A DNA stretch of 12,791 nt from Isohypsibius dastychi (lineage: Eukaryota; Tardigrada; Eutardigrada; Parachela; Isohypsibiidae): NCBI GenBank assembly GCA_034696485.1, contig JAQIWT010001055.1, positions 1 to 12,791 on the forward strand, written 5' to 3'. The first letter of the stretch is position 1, and every line of letters starts with the position of its first letter. The notes under the pieces are model-generated. The model made no database searches, was not told where the DNA came from, and saw nothing but the letters and a program-made list of their open reading frames with translations. Made by a program: the position numbers and the translations under genes. Positions 1 through 7,162 of this stretch are shown one piece after another.

Positions 1-1279
1 GAATCCCTTCTCTGATTTATAATTTTGAAAGGCACTTTTTTAAAATTGTTTGCTCTCATATAGAAATGATTTTTAAAGAGATAGAGGCCGCGCGCGGTCG
101 ATTTTCTCTTTTTAAATGTTCAACCCGCCGCCGCTAGACTTTTTATATTGTTGGAGATGGATCGTACCGTATCGCGTATATGATCTCTTTCGTAAGCAAA
201 TGGAGGGGCGAAGGGAAAGGACAAATAACGCTGCTCACTTTCGTATGTGGCGCTTGTTTTTTATAGCAGCAACATATATAAGAAAGGAGTGGTGCTATCG
301 TCTCATCCTTTATATGATTTCCATTTGACAATATAGATTTATATTCTTTCATCCGGGGTAGTTCAGGCGAGTATACTACCAGGATAAAACCTGCCATTTA
401 CAGTTGAAAATAACGGAATAAAGTCATGTATGTTCTATGATTGCCTATGAGTCGTCCAGGGCCTATCCTCCCCTTGTACCACTTTACAACTCTCGCTAAA
501 TGTACTATAATAGGACATGGGGAGTATATCCGCAAGCCTTTTTCCTTTTTCATCTTTTCAACAATCGAATTCTCATCTCGAATGTAAAGTCCGTGCCTGG
601 ATTGTATCGGCCAGTTGCCTTGAACTTGTGACTGATTTGATCCGATTTATTCTCATGGTGGTACCTGAATGACGTGCTTTCCAAGCTGGGGCAGTGTCAG
701 AAATACTCCATTCTCCCGGTCCTATAGCCTATTCAACCAAGTATTTGTGTCGACGATATAACGTGTCGGGTGAACCTATCCGCCTTGTTTGAATATGCTC
801 ATCGATCGAATCTATTATTGGTTAGATGTTATCGATCTTGATTGCTCGACATCGGCTTGATTCTTAATTTTGCAGACCCAGAAGATCATAGGTTGGTCAA
901 GAACATTGGGGCGTAGTCCCTGGCCTTCCCATAGTAGTCCTTTGGATTTGCATATTTCATGCGAGACTACGCCCGGTCGCGCGCTATCAGTTCTAAAAAT
1001 ACATATGGTGGCATATGTTGTCGTTATGAGAGCATATTTTCCTTTGCTTTGAGACGTAGGCGATCTTTTTAGCTAGGCCTATGTATATCGATTTGATGTT
1101 CAACTATGCGGTTCCAACAGACGCCCCCCCCGCCATGCGCCATCGCATCCGCATCCAAGAAACTGCGTTTAGTTCGCCGTAAGATTTGAAAACCCCCAGC
1201 CCCATGTATTTCTAAATTATAGTTAGTTTAAAACGAGTGAAAACCGAATATACATTAATGCAACAATCACAAATAATAA
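1..1279. other. Intergenic, no supportable gene
   Basis: No reading frame here looks like a protein-coding gene. The longest open stretches (116-328 plus, 143-397 minus, 870-1052 plus) are 60-84 codons, overlap each other on opposite strands and show no motif. On the minus strand around 540-790, short open stretches in shifting frames read a little like decayed coding DNA, but stops break each of them. A C-rich tract lies at about 1124-1133. Confidence 0.6.
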
Positions 1280-1381
1280 GGTGGGGTATTATTAGTATAC
1301 TTACCTTACCCGGCGCCCGGCCCCGCGGTAGGTGGGGTATTATTAGTATACTTACCTTACCCGGCGCCCGGCCCCGCGGTA
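1280..1381. repeat. Perfect 51-bp tandem duplication
   Basis: Unit 1 is 1280-1330 and unit 2 is 1331-1381; they are identical by eye and directly abutting. Each unit has an AT-rich half (GGTGGGGTATTATTAGTATAC) followed by a very GC-rich half (CCCGGCGCCCGGCCCCGCGG). The unit length is 51 = 3 x 17, so a plus-strand open frame passes through both copies, but that frame lacks other coding character. On the minus strand each copy contains AAG-GTAAGTAT followed by TACTAAT, matching a consensus 5' splice donor and a branch-point-like motif. Exact identity suggests a recent duplication. Confidence 0.95.
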
Positions 1382-1580
1382 TTGCCGATGATGACGCTCC
1401 TGCGTTACAAACAAGTGCAATGACAAAAGAGACCGATGTGTACTGTGATATGTTTTTTTAAAATATTTGAGAATACTACATAATTTTCAATTCTGCACAA
1501 TATATTAGATAGATTTTAATGGGCCATGGTAAATGGTAGTAGTTTAGAGGGGCGTTCTGGTAAAAACACGTGGTCTATAA

Positions 1581-1588
1581 CCATAAAC
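1581..1588 (+). repeat. Left 8-bp terminal inverted repeat, CCATAAAC
   Basis: It is an exact inverted match to 3340-3347. It is preceded by ATAA (1577-1580), the left copy of the putative target duplication. The nine bases GGTCTATAA just before it (1572-1580) recur at 1653-1661 beside the second palindrome, so the left boundary could be more complicated than drawn. Confidence 0.45.
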
Positions 1589-1591
1589 GTT

Positions 1592-1613
1592 TGGCCTATC
1601 CAAATTTGGACGG
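1592..1613 (+). repeat. Subterminal palindromic box 1
   Basis: TGGCCTATCCAAATTTGGACGG. The core TCCAAATTTGGA is a perfect 12-bp palindrome. The whole 22 bp recurs exactly as a direct copy at 3306-3327, and its first 19 bp match 3100-3118 in inverted orientation with one mismatch. It could be a binding site for the element's transposase. Confidence 0.8.
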
Positions 1614-1635
1614 TACCCAGTGGTAGCTCGCTCGT

Positions 1636-1653
1636 CTGTCCAAATTTGGACAG
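1636..1653. repeat. Subterminal palindromic box 2 (18-bp perfect palindrome)
   Basis: CTGTCCAAATTTGGACAG is self-complementary over all 18 bases. It sits 22 bp after box 1, and with box 1 it forms the left-end pair. Confidence 0.8.
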
Positions 1654-1916
1654 GTCTATAATATTCATATATAAAGCATAAAATCTAATATATTGATCTA
1701 ATTAAACTAGCGGTATCTTGTTTTTCAAAAAGATATATTTTGAAAAAGGTAACATATTATGTTCTCATATATGAGAAGGAAGCAACACATTCATTTTAAA
1801 AAGATATATATTCAAGCCCTCGTCTTTCATATATTACAAAGAAATGCTGGCGTTCCTTATTGCTGCTATTCTTTTTCACATGTTATTTGTTTGATCGCGT
1901 CTGATGGCAAGGCAGG

Positions 1917-2684
1917 GTGCGGCACAAATTAGACGCAGGAGATTCGTTTGTCCAGGCGTTTTCGAAACCAGCAGAGCTTGTGGAGCTCTGTAAACGTTTT
2001 GGTTTGTCGGCCACGGGAAACAAAACTCAGCTAGCCAATCATTTAGTGGCGGCTGGAAAATGTGTTGCAGGGGCCAAATCCGAGTTCACGAGTAAGCCGG
2101 TCGTCAAGAGTGCCTGGGCAAAAGCCACATCCGCGTCGAAATCTCGGGCAAGCAACAACAAATTGTATATGTCGAATCCTAAAGACAAGTTCGAGGAGAT
2201 ACCAATTACCAAACTTGATGTGATCTCGTATGATGAGTCCACGTCCGTCTTCGTCGAGAGCGTGGCAGAGCAGCTGAAATTTTGAGGCTCTCGAGGGAGA
2301 CACCTCAGCGCCCGGCGCCTTGAGTTCTGGAACTCGGAATCAGGTGCCATCATCCGGAGTGACCCGCGAATCATTCACAAGTGGTTGCCCACGGATAGCG
2401 AACGACCGACATGTTTCATGTGTTCGACTAAAGGCTCTCTTTCGAGGAAAACAGGGGCGCCGAATGTTCACACTTGTGGATTCTGTGGGGAGCGAATTTG
2501 CGACGCCTGTAAGAATGACTTTCACTCAAAGGCGCGCATCGCTATCCAGCCAGACGAGACGCAGAGCTATGCAACACCAAGTTCGGCGGCGTCGGTATCC
2601 GGTTCCACTTCGTTATCCGCCATGTCCTCAGAATCATCACGTTTCGCCACGCCCGTGGTCAAGAAGTCGCGGTCCGGTATGTAA
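1917..2684 (+). pseudogene. Broken SAP / piggyBac-type zinc-finger protein
   Basis: One frame carries two recognisable parts separated by an in-frame TGA at 2283-2285. Before it, residues about 15-48 (numbering from 1917) form a SAP motif: a helix with AELVELCKRFGLS, then the G-K turn, then LANHLV. SAP motifs bind DNA, especially AT-rich DNA. After the TGA the same frame stays open to TAA at 2682 and holds a cysteine-rich cluster: Cys codons at 2412, 2421, 2475, 2484, 2499 and 2508, and His at 2523, spaced CX2C-X17-CX2C-X4-CX2C-X4-H. That is the cross-brace pattern of piggyBac C-terminal domains. A Ser-rich tail ends in KKSRSGM. The DDE catalytic region, normally some 350 residues in that family, is absent. 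No ATG opens this frame: the stretch begins after TGA at 1902. An ATG at 1904 is in another frame, so either an intron or a frameshift is needed. The TGA may also be bypassed by a small indel, because the neighbouring frame is open across it. Likely a decayed or deleted transposase relic; SAP call firm, piggyBac link moderate. Confidence 0.6.
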
Positions 2685-3099
2685 ACAATTTGTAAAATAC
2701 ACTAAGCTGCAACTGCTCATTGGAGACTTCCGTACACAAATGGGACAGCATTCCCGATGCTCCTCCCCTTCATCCAACGGTTTACGTCACTCATCTATAT
2801 TCTTACTGTTTTACATATACGCGCTAAACAAACCAATAATACTTACTGCACTATATCCCCTGCCATATAAATTACATTTCATTCGATATTATGTCGCTAC
2901 AAATAATTTTTTGCTGCATACCATTGCCGGCCCTATAAATTATAAGTGCAATTTTATGGATGATATTGGAGCGTAACATATACAGTCGCCAACGTGGTCG
3001 AGAAAAGTGGTCAATGTGGATAATAAAGTGTCAATATATATTAAACTGACCATATTTTATCTTTTGCTAATGAACCATCACGAAATATATTGACCTATA
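2685..3099. other. AT-rich non-coding interior of the element
   Basis: No coding frame is supportable; a plus-strand open frame that runs on to 2976 is mostly an off-frame read of the SAP/finger gene. AATAAA occurs at 3022-3027, about 340 bp after the TAA, and could serve as a polyadenylation signal for the relic gene. Confidence 0.5.
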
Positions 3100-3118
3100 T
3101 CCAAATTTGGACAGGCCA
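3100..3118 (-). repeat. Subterminal palindromic box 3
   Basis: On the minus strand it reads TGGCCTGTCCAAATTTGGA, matching box 1 (1592-1610) in 18 of 19 positions in inverted orientation. It also forms a 20-bp inverted pair with box 4, one mismatch, from the shared GCTGGCCT end inward. Confidence 0.8.
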
Positions 3119-3303
3119 GCTCTCTCATGTTAAATATGATAAATAAGTTTTGTCAAAAATAAAAATAAAAATTGATTTTCTATATCAAATAAAGGTCGAT
3201 CGAGTCTAATTTTTTTTAGGATGCTCCGCTTTGTTAATGTTTACTCTATCATCCATTCAGAATTTTCTTTTGGAAATATTAGCGTAGTACTTTTTGCGAA
3301 AAA

Positions 3304-3327
3304 GCTGGCCTATCCAAATTTGGACGG
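3304..3327 (+). repeat. Subterminal palindromic box 4
   Basis: It contains TGGCCTATCCAAATTTGGACGG, identical to box 1 in the same orientation. Both copies are followed by GGTACC: directly overlapping the repeat end in box 1, and after a short insertion in box 4. So the two outer boxes are direct repeats about 1.7 kb apart. It lies 12 bp inside the right terminal repeat. Confidence 0.8.
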
Positions 3328-3339
3328 GTAGGTACCTAG

Positions 3340-3347
3340 GTTTATGG
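3340..3347 (-). repeat. Right 8-bp terminal inverted repeat, GTTTATGG
   Basis: Exact reverse complement of CCATAAAC at 1581-1588. It is followed by ATAA (3348-3351), the right copy of the putative target duplication. Confidence 0.45.
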
Positions 3348-3351
3348 ATAA

Positions 3352-4784
3352 TAGCACTACGATGACGAAACAAAGTCAAACGCTCACACGCAGACGCAGG
3401 CTCACACTAAACGTACACAACTGACAGAAACAGTTGCAGCGGTTTTACTTGCGCGAGCACTCTTTAGTCTTGTATAAACAATAAAGACCTTGCTGCTTCT
3501 TACAATTGGCTTATACGATATTTGTAGAAGGTAGTTTTACACACGAGTTGGATTTTCTCATGAACGCAAAAGAAGGACACGCTCAGTCAAATTATATTAC
3601 TTTGCCCCATTATAATAATTGCGACTCGGATAAGCAAACTAGGCTATATAAATCGAGACTCTGGTCTTATCCTAAGTGGGTCTTTTCTCTTTCTCTCATT
3701 ATTTAAAAATGCGGTATAACTCTCGGCTGGCTTGCAGTTAATTTATTTTTTAGTTTTGCCGTGCGTTAGAAAGAAGACATTCCACCACTGGACGAACAAG
3801 TCATCATACCTCGGCCCTAATCCCGAACTCTTACAAAAATGTATAAAACCTATACAAAGTCAAAACTAATAGAGACCGATCGAATCGCAATTCTCCGAAA
3901 ATTTTCGTTTTTACGCAATGATCTTTCGTGGAATTGCGATTATTTCAAATCGACCTGAAATGGTTTTTAAAATAAAAGGCGAATTCACGAGGCTAGCTAG
4001 CCAGGTGTGATGAGGTTCGCAGAGGCAAAAGACGAGAGAGGCGCGACACAAAACGACGACCAGCCACCACACACGAAAAATTCTACCCTTACAGAGCTCT
4101 CTCCTCATATGGAGACGAGCCCTCTTCCATATAAAGGCGAGGAGGAGACTACCACACGAGTAGGACCTTTTAAAGACAATTTTTCATTGAGTCAGACATT
4201 ATCGTCTTTTATCAGCAAGGAGGGGAATATAAGCAGAAGAGAGGCGAGTTTACAATAAGAAAAGAAGACGCGGTCGGATTGGGATAATAAAGCAGTTGGA
4301 CCAGCTGTTTTCGCCTTTCGAGAGGTCTAGAGGACAGGTTCTGTCAGTTTGTGCGTTCCAAACACCCCACGAGGTAGTCAGGTAACTTTGTCCTCACGCT
4401 ACCATAGAAGACAAATATAATAAAGGAGAACCTATCTATCCTCCCAAATTCCCCTTATCATCGCGCGATACTCTCTGCGGAAAAGAGTTTTTTGCGTGCG
4501 AGTTCAACGAGAGGAATTCTCTCAACGGAACGGGACTCATTCTATCATTGGCTCTGTCTTTTTCTTTATATGGGTTGGTCTGCAATATTTGCGATTCGTG
4601 TACTAGGTTTTCTCTCTTAACGTTCATCCCTGTTCAACAGATTGCAAAAGGCTCTCAAAATTCCAACAAAATCGGCCACGTCAATGAAAGAACGCAAAGG
4701 TCGGGTGGTTGAGTGAGGCGGAGTGGAGAATATCGACGCTATTGTCGTTGAGCAGCACCTAAGTTGGTATTGAGTGGCGAGAAA
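3352..4784. other. Intergenic region upstream of the 525-aa gene
   Basis: No convincing gene. Open frames at 3506-3706 and 4007-4258 are 66-83 codons without motifs. TATA-like sequences occur at 3651-3656, at 4128-4137 (CATATAAAGG) and near 4415; CATATAAAGG is the best core-promoter candidate for the downstream gene, which would give a leader of about 600 bases. A short upstream ORF of 10 codons (4684-4716) precedes the start. AATAAAGACC at 3480-3489 followed by a CT-rich stretch resembles a polyA region, but nothing upstream completes it. Confidence 0.45.
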
Positions 4785-6362
4785 ATGCCTCTCCCACGTA
4801 TATACACGCCGCTGGCGGCCGTTGTGAATATGCTCAAGGAACAACAGCGGAATGACAGCATTTTGACTGATGCCAGCGACGTCTTTGTGACGCACGATTC
4901 GCGAAGGAAAAAAGTCCAGCTGCTCAAGCTTCCGGAGAACCCTCGCATTGTGATCTCATGTCATATGAGATCCAGAGCCGCATCAAAGTGTCGCACGCCA
5001 CAAACGGAGGACAACTGTGCAGAGTCAGAAGTTATAGACACGGAATTACATGTCGACGGATTGGTTGTCCGAAGTTTCTTTCAAAACGAATGGATCCTCT
5101 GTCGCACTCAAATTAACTCCGAGTTTGATGTAGGGTTCACGGTTATCAGCAATGACGGCTCGTATGTAGGTGATCGAGCCGCGACCCTGAGTGGTGCATT
5201 GAGGTCGTATGATGCCGAAGTCGGACGGGAAACCCTTGCCTCAACAAATGGTGCTAGTGTTTTCGGGATCAGATATCCGCCAATTCAAAACATTCTAAGG
5301 CTTTATTACGCTAATTCCCCTGCAGTCATGAGGCCCGCCTCCGGCACTTCTCAGTCCGGTGCCCATGGCGGGCTGGCTGCCACAGAACAAGTTGGCCCAG
5401 TAAAGAGCTTTGTCACCGTCAACCCTGACTATCAAATTGCTTTGATTAACTTAAACAAAAAGCTTCCCATCCCTGCGCATTATGGGGACAACGTTGCGCG
5501 CCCTCCAAGAACTCCCGGTGATACAACGATGTCATCCAAGGTTCCACGCCTAGAGGAGAACGCATTAATTAATTTATCTGCACAGATCGACGGGGCCGCT
5601 AGTGCAAAATCTCAGAAGAAGCAACGTGAAGAAAAGCAAGATGAAGAATCCACGAAGAAAATTAAGCGGGTTGACGGGAACGGTGTAGCTGTTTCGATGA
5701 GGGCTCCCCCTGCGCCCATTAATCGCGACTTTCCCAAGGAGCAGAGCAGAGAAGGCAACAATAGAGTGGAATCTGGCGCGGTGAGTGATCTACAGTCTAA
5801 CGGAGGACAAAACGAAAGGAATACAGCCCGGCAACAGCAGGAAAGGAAGACTGGAATATCGAGAAATGGCGCAAATGATAGTATACAGAAGAGAGGAGGA
5901 GAGGGGAGACTAACTTCTACGCGCGTCTCAAACTTTTTTCAGAATATAGGGGGATCGCCTTTTCAACATACCTTGAAGCTGGATCGGAAAAACCGCGGCG
6001 CTTCGGATGGATTTGCCTCGTTGGGATTGATTGCGGATACCTATCACGACGTGGTTTTATCGAAGCTGATAGAGTTGGTTGGAACTCCTTGTGTGGGTAT
6101 ATGGATGGAACCAAATTCGCCATTTCCATATGCCTATTGCTTGACCTCAAACGAGGACAACACGACGCAGAGCTCATCAAGGCGTTGGTCCTTTATTAGG
6201 CCAAACAGTGCCTTGTCCTCATGGTTTTTCGAAAGCGTGGGTTTCCGAGGCCCGTCGTCTGCTGGGCCATCACCAGTCAATCAGCCCGAGAGACTCACTA
6301 AGAGAGCCATGTATGAAGTTTTCGAGGCCTGGATCAATGCGAGTCGTAAGCATGTGGGATGA
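4785..6362 (+). CDS. Orphan 525-residue protein with basic disordered middle
   Basis: I do not recognise this protein. The start is the first in-frame ATG (4785, AAA before it); the frame is open slightly upstream but without ATG. Residues about 1-190 look globular, with alternating hydrophobic strands (for example VFVTHDSRRKKVQLLKLP) and a few cysteines. Residues about 245-385 are low-complexity, rich in Gln, Asn, Arg, Glu and Lys, and include a basic cluster KKIKR near 291-295 that could be a nuclear localisation signal. Residues about 395-525 look folded again, with aromatic-rich stretches such as GIWMEPNSPFPYAYC and a closing helix around MYEVFEAWIN. There are no signal peptide or membrane segments. 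An uninterrupted frame of this length and its codon-like composition argue for a real gene. The annotated end is TGA at 6360-6362. A GT...AG segment of 36 nt (6346-6381) contains that stop; removing it extends the frame to TAA at 6486-6488, so the true C-terminus may differ. Function unknown. Confidence 0.75.
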   Translation: MPLPRIYTPLAAVVNMLKEQQRNDSILTDASDVFVTHDSRRKKVQLLKLPENPRIVISCHMRSRAASKCRTPQTEDNCAESEVIDTELHVDGLVVRSFFQNEWILCRTQINSEFDVGFTVISNDGSYVGDRAATLSGALRSYDAEVGRETLASTNGASVFGIRYPPIQNILRLYYANSPAVMRPASGTSQSGAHGGLAATEQVGPVKSFVTVNPDYQIALINLNKKLPIPAHYGDNVARPPRTPGDTTMSSKVPRLEENALINLSAQIDGAASAKSQKKQREEKQDEESTKKIKRVDGNGVAVSMRAPPAPINRDFPKEQSREGNNRVESGAVSDLQSNGGQNERNTARQQQERKTGISRNGANDSIQKRGGEGRLTSTRVSNFFQNIGGSPFQHTLKLDRKNRGASDGFASLGLIADTYHDVVLSKLIELVGTPCVGIWMEPNSPFPYAYCLTSNEDNTTQSSSRRWSFIRPNSALSSWFFESVGFRGPSSAGPSPVNQPERLTKRAMYEVFEAWINASRKHVG

Positions 6363-7162
6363 CAATTCATTCACCTAGCAGGTACGACTTTTGCGGTTCA
6401 CGTATTAACGCACGTGGTTTTCAGAATCGGTTCCTTCAGCGAGTTGATACAGTGGATAGTTCCTGAGAGTTTGTCAAAGCATTCTTAAACGAAGTGAGGG
6501 AGAAAGGTCTTGGAACATCCCTAGCGACTGACAATCGTCGAATGAGTTGGAGACGGATGTCCACATCAAATGTTCTTGGACGGATGGATTCTTGAGATCC
6601 TTATGGGATCTACTTAGCAATGTATCGCATGACGTGAAACATGTTTGACTTATAACGTTACCCTGAAGATTTCTTCAAATCATTGCTGAGGACTGTTCTC
6701 TTTGTCCCAAAAGACTTCTCCATGTTTCTCCACACTTGGGATTTCATTTCCCGTAATAACAAAATCCTTGTAAGACTATAGTTTTGGAAGATCGTCAACG
6801 TCTCCATCATTATTGGCACATCTGACCAAATGGCGATTACCCGTGTCACATAACGGTTTTGGACTTTAAGGAACAGATGAACCCACTCGTGGAACCTAAT
6901 GAGTAAATCGAGTCTTTTTTTGGTACTTTTGAACCCCTATTTGTTACCATGATATAGGGACCCTTTGGCTTCTGTCTCTTGATCTTCTCTCATACCCGCA
7001 GTGTGCTTTCCTGATGCCCATACAGCAATGCCTTATTTCTTGCTCATGAATGTGCATTTATATAATATAGGCCTCATGTGACTATACCGCTAACACCAGT
7101 GATCTGTCAGGAGATATATTGCGCGAGGGGCCCATATATATATAGGCATAGTTCTCGGAGGA
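6363..7162. other. Intergenic, possible decayed coding traces
   Basis: The frame of the upstream gene stays open past its TGA to TAA at 6486. After that, two overlapping open stretches in different frames (6467-6592 and 6532-6645) have protein-like composition, but both end in stops and neither has a recognisable motif. A minus-strand open frame at 6658-6849 is unremarkable. TATA-like sequences near 7058-7069 and 7135-7146 lie just before the next gene; the first is better placed as a core promoter for it. Confidence 0.45.

Larger units (their letters stand above)
1577..3351. mobile_element. Candidate piggyBac-like non-autonomous DNA transposon
   Basis: Seen: CCATAAAC at 1581-1588 and its reverse complement GTTTATGG at 3340-3347 delimit 1,767 bp. 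The same four bases, ATAA, flank both ends directly (1577-1580 and 3348-3351), as a target-site duplication would. Inside, near each end, lie two palindromic TCCAAATTTGGA boxes. The interior encodes a broken protein with a SAP motif and a cysteine-rich zinc finger of piggyBac type. Known: piggyBac elements duplicate a 4-bp site (normally TTAA), begin with CC, have short terminal repeats and carry about 19-bp subterminal inverted repeats placed asymmetrically. Inferred: this is an internally deleted or decayed member. Odd points: the TSD is ATAA rather than TTAA, and the terminal repeat is only 8 bp. The terminal match could be chance; the combination with the encoded finger raises my confidence. 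Confidence 0.5.

Noticed and set aside
540-790. Possible decayed retroelement coding DNA on the minus strand
   Set aside because: Short open stretches in several frames look faintly like an integrase or capsid tail, but stops interrupt each and no catalytic motif can be seen.
1237-1461. 74-codon frame spanning the 51-bp duplication
   Set aside because: Open only because the unit is a multiple of three; it has no ATG at its reported beginning (GTG) and no protein character outside the repeat.
2320-2976. 218-codon plus-strand open frame beginning in the SAP/finger gene
   Set aside because: It reads the finger-encoding DNA in the wrong frame and then runs through AT-rich non-coding sequence; the Cys/His pattern belongs to the other frame.
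1592-3327. Direct repeats (boxes 1 and 4) as a pair of LTRs
   Set aside because: Only about 22-30 bp long, palindromic and accompanied by inverted copies; this fits subterminal binding sites rather than LTRs.
3474-3503. AATAAAGACC followed by a sequence ending in CA, like the end of a solo LTR
   Set aside because: No matching TG start, partner LTR or target duplication could be found.
4007-4258. 83-codon plus-strand frame (and the overlapping minus-strand frame 3911-4108)
   Set aside because: Polar, low-complexity translation without motif, overlapping an open frame on the other strand and a TATA-like sequence.
4764-4784. TTG start seven codons upstream of the 525-aa gene
   Set aside because: In a eukaryote the first in-frame ATG at 4785 is the better start.
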